A stretch of DNA of 63,887 nucleotides from positions 1 through 63,887 of the IMG/VR virus record IMGVR_UViG_3300032287_001925; one strand, given 5' to 3'. The notes below the pieces were generated by a model. The model had not been told where the DNA came from, searched no databases, and was given only the letters and a program-made list of their open reading frames with translations. Below are positions 26,824-38,000 of this stretch, one piece after another. Origin of the DNA: a virus. Position 1 is the stretch's first letter. Each line of letters starts with the position of its first letter. The position numbers and the translations under genes are program-made.

Positions 26824-29800
26824 TAACGGTATCAGACGCAACTAAAGATTTACTTAAAAAGGGATATTCTATTTCAACTTCGGCTGGCGCCGTAATGGAA
26901 TATAACTTAAACTCCATGGTTGAATATATAAAGCCAACAACTATTCCAGAGAATATAGTGCATGCTTATTCAAATGCTTTTAAGAAGCTATTCCCAATAG
27001 ATACAATATATAAACCATTTAGACCATTAGCCCCAGGCATTAAGTATTTAATTAATACAACTAATAATACAGATACACCTGTAAACTCTTTTGAACCACC
27101 CCGTGACATATCTCTTGGAACAAAGCCTAGACTTTATTATCCTGGCCCAGATATGGTGTACAAATATTGGCTTGCCCCTAAGAATACAAATATAAACCTT
27201 TCACTAGAATACTTTTCAGATGAAGCAAAGACTGTACCAAAGTTAGTTCCTGCCAACAAGATCATTGCTAGATTTGAAACTAGTCACGACACGCCAACCT
27301 CTTGGACTATAAGCGGAGTTAAGCAAGACAATACAGCAATCACCGCATCTGGTACTACGCTGAATTCAAGCGGGGAAGCAGTAATATATTACAATGGAAC
27401 TACTTGGTCAACAACAGAACCTACTACATATACTACAACTCAGTATCTAAAGAAGATATCTTTAACTGCAGTTAATTCAAATACAGGCAAGTTGATTGGT
27501 GTAATTGAATTTAGTCCAAGATGGGTTCTACCAATTGATTCAGACATAGTAAGCTTTATGATTAATAAAGAAACATCAGCAGATGATGGATCAATTGTTC
27601 CAGTTGGAATAATTACAGCAAACTATTTAAGCATGTCATTAATGAAGCCACATACAACTTCAAGATCCATTGTTGAATATAATGTTAAGAACCCTATAGA
27701 CAACACAAAGATATATCTATTTAAGAATACAGTTATTAAGCCTCATATTAATATTGGAGATGGAACATCCTCACAGAAAACTGTGCAAGGAACTTTCTAT
27801 GTTAACTCATGGTCCATATCTGAATTTGGAGATGCTTCTGTTGAGGCAACAGATGCAGCTAAGATATTGCAAGACACTTTATGTCCACAGTTATTAGTTC
27901 AAGATTCACCAATAACAGCAATTATAAAAAGAGTTCTAGACTCTGTTGGATTCTCTAACTATAAGATTAATGTTAAAAGAACAGATGGTGTTATTGATGA
28001 CAACTCAATTCCATCTTTATCTTATTGGTGGTCTGATGGGGATAAAACCGTATGGGATGTATTGCAAGAATTGTGTAGAGACATTCAGATGAATGCATTT
28101 GTTGATGAAAACAATGTGTTAAATTTTTATAGCAGAAATTTAATCTATGATAAATCTGCAACACCATCTTGGACATTTACTAGCGAAGAAATTAAGACTG
28201 GGCAAACAGTTACATATGCTCCTAACATAATAAGACTGTCTTCGAGAGAAATATTTTCTGCAAACCAGGTTAGAGTAAGATACGCTACAGCATTTATTGC
28301 AGCAAACAGCACTTCGAGTTCACCCCTTTGGACCTCCGAAGATTCATTTCTTGGAGCTGGATCATTATCTACAGATATTAATGATGACACTACAGTATTT
28401 CAGCTAAGCCCAAACACAATAAACTCAGCAAGACCAGACAAGGTACTTGATGCATTCAGCGGTTATGTTATGATTAACGGAGAAATCATTGAGTATGATG
28501 GCTTATGGTATCAATACGTTCCAGCAGGAGGCAGTGTGCCTATTCCCGTTTTGATTAAAAGCCAATCGGATATATGGAAGTATGAGGCTTTGAAAAAACC
28601 AGGATATAAAAACTTCTATCCAACAGGAGAATATAATATTAAAACAAGAGGTGCCTTATCTACCTCTAAGTCCATACACAAAAAAACTTTGGGATCCTAT
28701 GTTAATGGTGCTGGAGAAACAGATGCAAATAAATTTAACAAATACAATATTACGCTAGCCACACCTGATGTTGCTAAGCTAGTCCCAGGAGTTGGATCAG
28801 TAACTTCTCCAGCAAGAACTTCAGGAGAAACTGTATCAAAAAGTTTTCTTACGGTATCTAACTTAGACAAAGACAAGAAGACTTTTGATATTGTAGTAAA
28901 GCCATTCAATTCAATTAATACATCAATATCATATATGTCTTGCGGAACAAGAATGTTTTTTGACAGTCAGGATGTAAGCCCAGAGCAAGTAGGTGGAATT
29001 GGATTCTGCCTTGACTCAACTGGCAAAAACGGATACTATATTTTAATTCGCACAACAGCTTTTGCGGGTCTTCAAAAAGACATAATGATTGTAAAGGTTT
29101 TAAATAATAAGCTAACTGTTTTAAAAGATAGTCAGCAGACATCTACAAAAACAATGTCTGGTATATATGCAGGAAGCTCATACTCAGTCGACGTCCTTGT
29201 TAAAAGGGAATCTGTATCTGGAGGTACATTTAAAAATACTATTACTGCTTTTATAAATGGGTATAAGATAACAGCAGTTGATTCAGGATCTGATTCTGTA
29301 AATGATTATATTCCTCCAACTTCTATTACAAAAAACATAGGCCTGCATTGCGGTCAGGGCATTGCTTACTTTGAATTCGTATATGCCAAGAGCATTGATG
29401 AGCCAACCTATAAAACAAAAAATTCAAGCAAGGCTTACCAGTATAATGGTTTGTACGCAGATGACACTTTATCAATGCTGTACGGAGATTTAATATATAA
29501 TAACGGCAAGGAGGTTGCAGATCAATCAGGATCTCTATATGAATTTGGTACTATCGGAAGAGAAATAAGAAAAGTAAAAGAATCTTATCAGGATAGGCCT
29601 GCAGTTCCAATTCAGGTTAGAACCGCAAACAATAAATTTGTAACAGTATTAGACCAAAGACTACAGCCATTTTCTGCCGAAGCCTATTTATTAAATAATA
29701 CATCTACTTCAGTAGTTCTTCACGATAATAATTACACCAGCCTGTACATACTTGGAAACAAGATTCAGCGTTCTGGAGCAATAGATTATGATACAGATCA

Positions 29801-30089
29801 GTCCACGGATTCAGAAAATAAAGAGTCTGTTGTATTTGACTCTTCATGGATTCAGACACAAGAAGATGCAAAAGCCTTGGCTGAATGGATTAAATCTAAT
29901 AGCTTAAATAAAGGAAAGTTTATAGACATGACAGTTTTTGGAAACCCAATTCTTTCCGCTGGAGATATTGTTACTATAAATTATCCCATTCTGGGAATGA
30001 CAGAAACCAGCGATAAATACATAATAACAAGGTGCTCCTTAGAGTATTCGGAAGGGGTAACTACCACAGTTTCGTGTAGAGCGATCTAA
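26820..30089 (+). CDS. Tail hub/baseplate protein with inserted lectin-like domain
   Basis: This 1089-residue protein is the likely tail-tip hub. The middle (about residues 355-450) has ITAIIKRVLDSVGFSNY, WWSDGDKTVWDVLQELCRD and NAFVDENNVLNFYSR, a pattern of gp27/gpD-like hub domains; the C-terminus has WIKSNSLNKGKFIDMTVFGNP and LSAGDIVTINYP, also typical. Between them, at about 680-860, lies a beta-sandwich with GIGFCLDSTGKNGYYILIR that looks like an inserted concanavalin-like domain. It would bind a sugar or stabilise the tip; this is inference. Confidence 0.72.
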   Translation: MITVSDATKDLLKKGYSISTSAGAVMEYNLNSMVEYIKPTTIPENIVHAYSNAFKKLFPIDTIYKPFRPLAPGIKYLINTTNNTDTPVNSFEPPRDISLGTKPRLYYPGPDMVYKYWLAPKNTNINLSLEYFSDEAKTVPKLVPANKIIARFETSHDTPTSWTISGVKQDNTAITASGTTLNSSGEAVIYYNGTTWSTTEPTTYTTTQYLKKISLTAVNSNTGKLIGVIEFSPRWVLPIDSDIVSFMINKETSADDGSIVPVGIITANYLSMSLMKPHTTSRSIVEYNVKNPIDNTKIYLFKNTVIKPHINIGDGTSSQKTVQGTFYVNSWSISEFGDASVEATDAAKILQDTLCPQLLVQDSPITAIIKRVLDSVGFSNYKINVKRTDGVIDDNSIPSLSYWWSDGDKTVWDVLQELCRDIQMNAFVDENNVLNFYSRNLIYDKSATPSWTFTSEEIKTGQTVTYAPNIIRLSSREIFSANQVRVRYATAFIAANSTSSSPLWTSEDSFLGAGSLSTDINDDTTVFQLSPNTINSARPDKVLDAFSGYVMINGEIIEYDGLWYQYVPAGGSVPIPVLIKSQSDIWKYEALKKPGYKNFYPTGEYNIKTRGALSTSKSIHKKTLGSYVNGAGETDANKFNKYNITLATPDVAKLVPGVGSVTSPARTSGETVSKSFLTVSNLDKDKKTFDIVVKPFNSINTSISYMSCGTRMFFDSQDVSPEQVGGIGFCLDSTGKNGYYILIRTTAFAGLQKDIMIVKVLNNKLTVLKDSQQTSTKTMSGIYAGSSYSVDVLVKRESVSGGTFKNTITAFINGYKITAVDSGSDSVNDYIPPTSITKNIGLHCGQGIAYFEFVYAKSIDEPTYKTKNSSKAYQYNGLYADDTLSMLYGDLIYNNGKEVADQSGSLYEFGTIGREIRKVKESYQDRPAVPIQVRTANNKFVTVLDQRLQPFSAEAYLLNNTSTSVVLHDNNYTSLYILGNKIQRSGAIDYDTDQSTDSENKESVVFDSSWIQTQEDAKALAEWIKSNSLNKGKFIDMTVFGNPILSAGDIVTINYPILGMTETSDKYIITRCSLEYSEGVTTTVSCRAI

Positions 30090-30097
30090 TAACGTAA

Positions 30098-30106
30098 TGG
30101 TATAAT
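30098..30106 (+). promoter_or_regulatory. Extended -10 promoter TGGTATAAT, leaderless type
   Basis: TGGTATAAT is followed after six bases by the ATG at 30113, identical spacing to the promoter at 3275. No Shine-Dalgarno sequence is present. Confidence 0.6.
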
Positions 30107-30112
30107 AAATAA

Positions 30113-30454
30113 ATGGGAATCGAAGCAGGAAAAATTGCGGTCATATTTGATGATGACCCACGCTTAGCTGCAGTATGGAAAGGCAAGTCTGGAGAGACTC
30201 AAGCCTCTACCGCATCGTTTCCATTTTCAGCAACAGCTGCTGGCGGAGCTCCTGGAGACGGGGACCCAGATCCAAGGACTGGAAAGAGACCACAACTTTC
30301 AGACATAGTATTAAAAGGCTTTGAGCTATATGAGGATGCATCTGGAATGCAAAGAGCAAGAGCAAAGTTTAGAATTTATAATTCAAGTGAAGAGCAAATA
30401 GATGGCTTCCTTTATGCAATAACAATATCAGATACGCAAGGAGGAAGATCATGA
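30113..30454 (+). CDS. Hypothetical tail-tip protein (113 aa)
   Basis: This 113-residue protein has a flexible Ala/Gly/Pro-rich middle (SATAAGGAPGDGDPDP) between two ordered parts. The C-terminal half (LKGFELYEDASGMQRARAKFRIYN) is beta-like. It starts leaderless behind an extended -10 and overlaps the next gene by four bases. Position suggests a small tail-tip or fibre-attachment protein. No family is recognised. Confidence 0.65.
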   Translation: MGIEAGKIAVIFDDDPRLAAVWKGKSGETQASTASFPFSATAAGGAPGDGDPDPRTGKRPQLSDIVLKGFELYEDASGMQRARAKFRIYNSSEEQIDGFLYAITISDTQGGRS

Positions 30455-31311
30455 TAACTAAATTTGGTAAAAGATTTCTAGCCAACTTTGTTGCTGGAAA
30501 CTCCGCATTTTCTTCAAAAGAAATGGCATTAGGAATTTCAACTTCAACCGAGTATCCTTTATCTGATACGAATTCAAGATTAGGATTTGAATTTTATAGG
30601 GTTCCAATTAGGCAGGGCGGAATAGATATAGACACATCTGTATCACCAGCAAAGTATACAGTTATATATTCTGCTACAATTCCTACAAACATTGCAGGTA
30701 AGATTAATGAGATTGGAATATACTCTGGACAATCTTACTCAAAGAATTTATACGAAAGCAAGTTTATATCTAACTTTGAATTACCATACAAGTGGAGCCC
30801 AGAACCAGCATTAGATCAATCTGATTATAGAGTTGGAGACAGCTCATTAATATTTACTTCAAACGGAGCGGCGGCAAAAGAATATACCTATGACCTTGGA
30901 GATATAGACCTATCTGGATATAACCCATCAGATACATTATCATTTTCATATAAAGTAAATGATGCTAATCTGTCTTCATTAAAAGTAAGACTATATAGCT
31001 CAGATACAAGTTATCTGCAATTTACATTTACTGGACATTCAGTTGGTTACAATATTAAAAATTTAAATATGTCTGCTGGAGTATCAACAGGAACATTTAA
31101 TGCACAAAGTGTTGTAAAGTTAGGCATTGTTGTTACCCCAACATCTGCTCAAACATCCGTATCTATGGATGGTCTTAGAATAAATGATGAGGACACCTTT
31201 GACCCAGAGTATGGACTGATTGCCAGATCTATGTTGGATTCAACATTAATTAAAGTAATTGGAAGAGAAGCAGCAATAGAATTTAAACTAGACCTATCGT
31301 TCGGAGTTTAG
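30451..31311 (+). CDS. Minor tail protein, hypothetical
   Basis: This 286-residue protein begins KFGKRFLANFVAGNSAFSSKEMALG, a pattern seen near the start of minor tail or fibre-network proteins, followed by INEIGIYSG. A beta-sandwich at about 120-250 (YTYDLGDIDLSGYNPSDTLSFSY) resembles a carbohydrate-binding or jelly-roll domain. It is co-translated with the small gene upstream and the giant fibre downstream. The exact role is not known. Confidence 0.65.
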   Translation: MITKFGKRFLANFVAGNSAFSSKEMALGISTSTEYPLSDTNSRLGFEFYRVPIRQGGIDIDTSVSPAKYTVIYSATIPTNIAGKINEIGIYSGQSYSKNLYESKFISNFELPYKWSPEPALDQSDYRVGDSSLIFTSNGAAAKEYTYDLGDIDLSGYNPSDTLSFSYKVNDANLSSLKVRLYSSDTSYLQFTFTGHSVGYNIKNLNMSAGVSTGTFNAQSVVKLGIVVTPTSAQTSVSMDGLRINDEDTFDPEYGLIARSMLDSTLIKVIGREAAIEFKLDLSFGV

Positions 31312-31312
31312 C

Positions 31313-34300
31313 ATGTCAGAACAATATCCAGATCTAGGAATAACTCAAAAGCAAGATGGAGATTACTGGGATGTTGTAATCCCAAATCTAGATTGTAATA
31401 CTGATTACGCACTGCAAGCAGCATGGGTCTATGCCGATAAATCTTTAGGCACAAGTGAGTTTTCTGATAGATTTAATTTTACTACACCTGCACCGTCAAG
31501 GGTTTGCCCAATAAACGTAGTCGCCACATGGGATGCAACAGCTGGATTAAATTTAACATGGACAAAAAATGATGACCGTGTAAGAAATTACGTAGTGTCT
31601 CTAACTGCTGGTGGGTATACAAGATCTCAAATGATTCCAGCAACTGGCACTTCTTTAAATTATTCCTGGGTGCTAACTAGAGAAAATAATATTTTCCAGT
31701 TTGGAAATAAGTTTAGAACATCATTTACAGCTTTTACTATTCAAAGCATTTATGGTGATGGAAGTTCAGATCAATGCCCAGTAACGCTTGCACCATATGT
31801 TGACCCAATATGTGCAAACTCTATCCCAGATGATAAATGGAAAGTGGCAAGTACGATAGATGGAATAATGGTATCTTGGCAAGACGATCTTTCTAAAGCT
31901 TTAACCTATAAAGAGACAAGAGTTTTTGTATCCTTAACTAATAATCCTTACAATTGGGTTCAAAGATACACTGGAATTGGTCCTGCCGATATAGGCCTAG
32001 ATACAATAAATGATGTTTATGTTAAAGTTAATCACCTATCCTATTCAGATTGCCAAGGACTTGACTCTTCTGTAAAAACAGCAAAGATATTTGATCCTCA
32101 AACATTTGATAAAGAGCCTCCGAACGAAGTAGTTCTAGGAAATGTAACCTGGTCTGGAGAGGACCTTGTTATACCATACACAATGCCTTTAACAAACCCT
32201 CCAGATAGATTTAAGATTACTTTAACAAATACTTTAACTCCTCCAACATCAGCAATATTTTATGGCGAGCCTCCATCTGCCTCTGGAACTCATAGTTTAA
32301 AAATACCATATTCTGATTTTCTTCTAAATTTTGGTTATTTAAATCTCACAAGCTCTTACTCAGGAATTTTTAAATCTAGAGATATTGCTGGTAACTTTAC
32401 AGAAGGAGTTTCATTCACAACTCCCACAATTGGATGCCAAGGAACTGGATTAACTCCTACCATTAATGACGCATTTGGCATAAGTGCTGGTTACACTGTT
32501 ATATGGACAGCACCATCGTGGGCGGTAGCAACAGAAGTTTATGCGAGAGATGCTGGTAGCCAGCAATCAACTTTAGTTTATTCTGGCCCAAGCCCAGCAA
32601 TAAAAGGCACCGAGCTTGACACAAGCCCTTTTGCAGATAAGATAGTAAAAATAAGACACGTTGGAAAATTTGGCTGCTACTCTAATTTTTCTTTAGAGAA
32701 AACAGTAAAGCCAATAGATTCAATTGCATTTGATGACAACCCTCCAGAGAATGATTTTGCTTTAGGAACAGCTACGGTATCTGATGACCCCAATGGACTC
32801 TTCTCCTTTGATAAAAAAGTTTTATTTACTTGGACAGAAAATACAGATCCCGATACTGCTGGATATAGAATTAGATTTAGAGCAGCTGGATCGTCAGCAC
32901 CCTACACATACATGTCTGTACCAGGAAAAACAAAAACTTCCTCGTATCTTTATGGACTAAAAGGCGGACAAACTTATGAAATTTCCGTTAGCACTTTTGA
33001 TATTTACGGTAATACAAACGAAACCGCATGGAGAACATATGCAAACATTGTTGCTCCAGTAAGCACATCATTGGTAGCAGGCGCTGCAATTACAGCTGGA
33101 GACATGAAGCTTGGTTACGGTATCGGTGGCAGCGAAGATCAAAAGGGTTTATACATAGCTCCAGATAACTACTGGTATGTTACAGGAAACACAAATGAGT
33201 CAAATTCTGCTTTCTTTACTGTTGGTGGAACAAGCGACAAGATGGTTTGGAACGGAATGAATCTTTCTGTAACTGGAAGAATTAATGCAAATTCTGGTGA
33301 CTTTGCTGGCAGTGTTAACATTGGAAGCGAGTCTGTACCTGGACAACTAAGAGTTTACGCAGGAGGTAACAAATTTGAAGTTGGGCAATTAAAAAATTCA
33401 TCTGGCGCATTTATAAATGAGTATGGTATTCAAGGAACAAATTCATCTGGTCAACTATTTCAATTAGATACTGTAAATGGAATTATAACAAATAAAGGAC
33501 GCATTGGCGGCTGGGAAATTTCTCCAGACAAGATAGAAAAGGGAAACACGGTTTCTGTAGGAACACCTGCTGTTTCATCTATGAGATATGCTGGAATGTC
33601 TCCAGGAAGCACCTATTCATTTTGGGCAGGCTCACCTTCAGCAGGCGGATCGGATGTAGCAGAATTTTACGTTAAGCCTAATGGATATGTTAAAGCAAAC
33701 AATATTGATATTACTGGCGGTAAGCTAAAAGTTGGCTCAGGGTTTGAAGTTGCAGCAACTACTGGATTACTAAAGGCTACCAACGCAAATATTCGTGGAA
33801 GTGTATATGTAGACAATGGAGTAATAGGCTCTATTCAAATAGGTGGATCTGCTACAAGAACTGGCGACACATCTCCTACCGACTTCGGCGACGGACAAAT
33901 ACTTCTGAACACAGACCAAGGAAAGATAGAGTTTGGAGTTTTAAAAGATCAACTTGGTGCCAAAATTGGAACTGGTATTCAGGTAACAAGCACAGCAAGC
34001 GGACAATTTGTTTCTTTAGATACGGTTAATGGAATTAAAGCAGTAAAAGGTTTAATAGCTGGCTGGACTTTATCAAAAGATTTTGTTGGGGATCTACAAG
34101 TAGGATCTTCTATTAACTACGGAGGAAATGTTGGTCTATACGCACCAGCTACTTCAACTGCAAGCACAGTAATGATTTGGGCAGGAGATTCTAGAACAAA
34201 TAACCCTAACTTTTCTGTCACGTACTCAGGTAAAATGACTGCCGTGGATGCAGTTATTAAAGGTGCTTTATTTGCAGGCCAAGGAGGATTTGGAACAGCT

Positions 34301-35062
34301 GTTGCAGCAGTTTCCTCAGATACAGCTGAAGTAAAAGCATTAGGATATAAGATTACAAACGGGTGGACAATAGATTCTGCAAATATAAAGTCTACAAATA
34401 CATCATCTCAGATAACACTTAATGGAGAGCAAGGCTCTATTATTGGTGGTAACATTGTTGGATCAAATCATTATTTTACAACACCTGCTCAATGGAATAC
34501 AGATTATCCAGGATCTGGAAGCGGGAATCCAGGAAACATTGATTACATATCTTCTACTGGAGCATTTAGATTAGCTAAAGGAAAGCTAACCTATTCAACA
34601 CCTACTACAGAAAATCCAAATGGAACCTTTAATGTTCAAACAGATTTAGTTGCATCAAATATATTTCTGGGTTCAGGAGAAAGTTTTTCCAATGATTATC
34701 TTCTTGGCAAAAGCACAACTATTCCAGCAACTGGAGCAGGTGGGGTAACAAAAGCTGCTGGAAGCTTTAGCCTAGGAAACAGATCTATTGTTTATGAAAA
34801 TGGAATTTTTTCAATAAATCCAGATAAAAAAGCTTATGCTACTTTTAAAATTGCATTAGCTGTTCAAAGCGACAACAATGGAACAGCTGGAGATACAACG
34901 GTTGTACAAAATCAAGATGGATTTTTGACTACGGGTAGAGCTTTCTTTTATGCTGGAAACAATTATCCAGACGGAGCATATTCTAGAGCACAATTTAATG
35001 ATGGAGATCAAGGAACTAAAGCGTTTTCTGTTGGAGACATAATATTAAGTAGGAAAGCATAA
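31313..35062 (+). CDS. Giant tail fibre/tip protein with fibronectin-III-like domains
   Basis: This 1249-residue protein has several fibronectin type III-like domains in its first 590 residues (for example VVATWDATAGLNLTWTKNDDRVRNYVVSL and FTWTENTDPDTAGYRIRFRAAG, ending YDIYGNTNETAW-like strands). The remainder is a repetitive fibre with alternating blocks such as GLYIAPDNYWY, SFWAGSP, VMIWAGDSR and GRINANSG/GKMTAV, typical of central tail-tip fibres downstream of gpJ-type proteins. It probably contacts the host surface. It overlaps the next fibre gene by one base. Confidence 0.75.
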   Translation: MSEQYPDLGITQKQDGDYWDVVIPNLDCNTDYALQAAWVYADKSLGTSEFSDRFNFTTPAPSRVCPINVVATWDATAGLNLTWTKNDDRVRNYVVSLTAGGYTRSQMIPATGTSLNYSWVLTRENNIFQFGNKFRTSFTAFTIQSIYGDGSSDQCPVTLAPYVDPICANSIPDDKWKVASTIDGIMVSWQDDLSKALTYKETRVFVSLTNNPYNWVQRYTGIGPADIGLDTINDVYVKVNHLSYSDCQGLDSSVKTAKIFDPQTFDKEPPNEVVLGNVTWSGEDLVIPYTMPLTNPPDRFKITLTNTLTPPTSAIFYGEPPSASGTHSLKIPYSDFLLNFGYLNLTSSYSGIFKSRDIAGNFTEGVSFTTPTIGCQGTGLTPTINDAFGISAGYTVIWTAPSWAVATEVYARDAGSQQSTLVYSGPSPAIKGTELDTSPFADKIVKIRHVGKFGCYSNFSLEKTVKPIDSIAFDDNPPENDFALGTATVSDDPNGLFSFDKKVLFTWTENTDPDTAGYRIRFRAAGSSAPYTYMSVPGKTKTSSYLYGLKGGQTYEISVSTFDIYGNTNETAWRTYANIVAPVSTSLVAGAAITAGDMKLGYGIGGSEDQKGLYIAPDNYWYVTGNTNESNSAFFTVGGTSDKMVWNGMNLSVTGRINANSGDFAGSVNIGSESVPGQLRVYAGGNKFEVGQLKNSSGAFINEYGIQGTNSSGQLFQLDTVNGIITNKGRIGGWEISPDKIEKGNTVSVGTPAVSSMRYAGMSPGSTYSFWAGSPSAGGSDVAEFYVKPNGYVKANNIDITGGKLKVGSGFEVAATTGLLKATNANIRGSVYVDNGVIGSIQIGGSATRTGDTSPTDFGDGQILLNTDQGKIEFGVLKDQLGAKIGTGIQVTSTASGQFVSLDTVNGIKAVKGLIAGWTLSKDFVGDLQVGSSINYGGNVGLYAPATSTASTVMIWAGDSRTNNPNFSVTYSGKMTAVDAVIKGALFAGQGGFGTAVAAVSSDTAEVKALGYKITNGWTIDSANIKSTNTSSQITLNGEQGSIIGGNIVGSNHYFTTPAQWNTDYPGSGSGNPGNIDYISSTGAFRLAKGKLTYSTPTTENPNGTFNVQTDLVASNIFLGSGESFSNDYLLGKSTTIPATGAGGVTKAAGSFSLGNRSIVYENGIFSINPDKKAYATFKIALAVQSDNNGTAGDTTVVQNQDGFLTTGRAFFYAGNNYPDGAYSRAQFNDGDQGTKAFSVGDIILSRKA

Positions 35063-38000
35063 TGAGCATCTGGAGAAAAACTAGCGCAACCGATACTGGT
35101 ACTCATAATATAAACGGATGGGTAAAGATTCGAAGCATCTGGAGAAAAGCTAGTGCAACAGACACTGGAGCTCATAATATAAATGGCTGGATTAAAATTA
35201 AAAGTGTTTGGCAACTAGGAACGTCAGGACTTTGGTTTAAAATATTTGGAACTGGTGTGCCTAATGCTGAAACAGCAAATCCACCATCACTTACATTTAT
35301 TAGCTCTGACGGATTTGAATCAATAGATCATCCTTTTAATGGGGACAAAATGTATTTAGTAAGAGGCGAATGGAATGAAGAGCCTACAAAATTTACTATG
35401 TATATACAAAAATCAGATCCTCCATATTCTACATGGACAGATTTAATAACACCTGTAGTTAAAGAATATGATGATTATTCAGATGCAGATTATCTATATC
35501 AAGTCCCAGTGAGCGCATCTAACAGGCCATTAATAACAAAAACAAATGTGCTTAATAAAGTAAAATTTAGAGGCAAAATAAAAGCTGAAAATAGTAGTGG
35601 GGAATCTGATGTTAATTTTCCAGGCCTAGGAATTGCAGCCAGATACTTTTTCAACATATCATCATTTGATATTACAGATGAAACAGAAACTGCAGTGGAT
35701 TTGTCATGGACTTACGATCCAGCAACTATAACAGTTTCTCAAATTCCAACATACATGTGGTCTCAACAAATACAGCTATACAATAGTGCAGATGTTCCAA
35801 AGCTTCCCGTCCCATTTGTAGTTTCATTATATGAAACCTCAGCCACGATAAATGTACCAGTTGGACTTGACCCAAACGATAGTTATTATTGGGAGCTGTC
35901 AATCATAGCTGATGACTACTATAGAGATTTTACTGGAGTTAGATATTCTTCTGATGGACCAACTCAAGAGCTTGCGTTTATAGACTGGCAGCCAGGAGTT
36001 ATTGAAGATCCAACTATTACATTTTCCAATAGAACAAGAACATCATTTTCTGTAGATTGGCTTTCTACAAATGCTATTCAGTATCGTGTAGATATAAAAA
36101 GAAATCAAACAGGTATTTCTATACCTGGATACCCAGTAACCACTACAGATTCATCTGCAGTAGTTACTGGACTTACTGAGAATGCTTTGTATAATGTATC
36201 TGTTACTGCATTAGGTGGAACATCTATACCGCTAAAAGAAAGTAATACTGTTACAGAAAGCATTAGAGTTCTTAATTGGGGTATTCAAGCTATGCTATCA
36301 AGAGCATTTGACGCTACCGCCACTTCTTTTAAAGTTACAATATTAAACTACTCAGACATCAGCTCATTTGATATAGAGCTAAGCTGCACAAATGGAAATG
36401 CTTCTAGAACTGGAAATACAATATTCGTTACAGACATAGAATCAGATCAACCGTCCTGTGTAACTGTAACAACTTCAAAAATTGATGATATAGATTTAAC
36501 TGCATTTTCTTATGACTATGAAGTATCGGTTCCAATTTGTGAAACAACAGGTACATGGTATTGTGTTTCCTATGTTCAATCGACACCAATATCTTGCAGT
36601 ACTTTTGAGTCACCAACAAATGTAAGTGCAACTGGATCTGGATATTCTATTGCATGCTATACTACGCCTTCTTGCTGCGTATCCACAGTTTATACAAATT
36701 GGACTGACTGTACAGATTCTGGTCCAAGCACTAGAACTAAAACAGAAACATTTTTAGATTGTTCTATAGTAGTAACTACAGAAGAAAGACCATGCTGGTA
36801 CTGTACAACAAGCGTTAATTTTAACTGTGCTGGTTGTTCTCAAACAGTACATAATGAAAATATAAGCGGCGCTGGCTCTGGATACTCAACAGCATGCAGC
36901 ACAAGCGCATATCCAGTTTGCGCTACACCTTGTGTTTGCAGTGCATCTGCAGAAAGCGCATGCGGTGCTTGGGGTGCGTGGAGTGCTTGTTCTGCAAGCC
37001 ACACAAGAACCCGCACAAGAACTTGTCCATCTGGAAATCCTTGCGTAACAACACAGACAGAACAGTGCTGGTACTGTACAACAAGCGTTAATTCAAACTG
37101 TGCTGGCTGTTCTTACAGCATTCAGCCTAGTAACATAAGCGGCGCTGGCTCTGGATACTCAACAGCATGCAACCAGACTGGATCCTACTATGAATGTGCC
37201 ACACCTTGCGTTTGCGATTCTACCGCTAATAGCGCATGTGGTGCTTGGGGTGAGTGGAGTGCTTGTTCTGCAAGCCATACAAGAACCCGTACAAGAATTT
37301 GTCCTGCTGGCAACCCTTGCGTAACAACACAGACAGAACAGTGCTGGTACTGTACAACAAGCCCTAACTCAAACTGTGCTGGCTGTTCTTACAGCATTCA
37401 GTCCAGTAACATAAGCGGTGGTGGATCTGGCTACTCAACGGCATGCAACCAAACTGGAACTTACTACGCATGTGCTACGCCTTGTGCATGCGATTCAACA
37501 CAATCATCTGCTTGTACTGCATGGTCTGCTTGGTCATCATGCTCTGGTGGAGCACAGTCCAGAACAAGAACCTGCCCTTCTGGAAATCCTTGCGAAACCT
37601 TACAGACTAGAGAGTGCTGGTTCTGCACATCAAGCACTCCTTTAAACTGCGCTGGTTGCGGGTACGCAATTAATACAACAAATGTAAGTGCAACTGGATC
37701 TGGATACTCAACAACCTGTAACCAAACTGCATACCCAGCCTGCCAGACACCGTGTGTATGCGATACAACAAAGAGCAACGAGTGCACAGCTTGGTCTGCA
37801 TGTTCTAACGGAGTTAGCACAAGAACCTGTCCTGCTGGATCACCGTGTGCAGAGTCAAAGCAATGCTGGTACTGTACAACATCATATAACTCTAACTGTG
37901 CTGGGTGCGGGCAGAGTATTCAAGAAAATAACATAAGCGGTAGCGGTACTGGATACTCAACAGCATGCAGCCAAGTCGGATACCCAGCATGTTCTACTCC

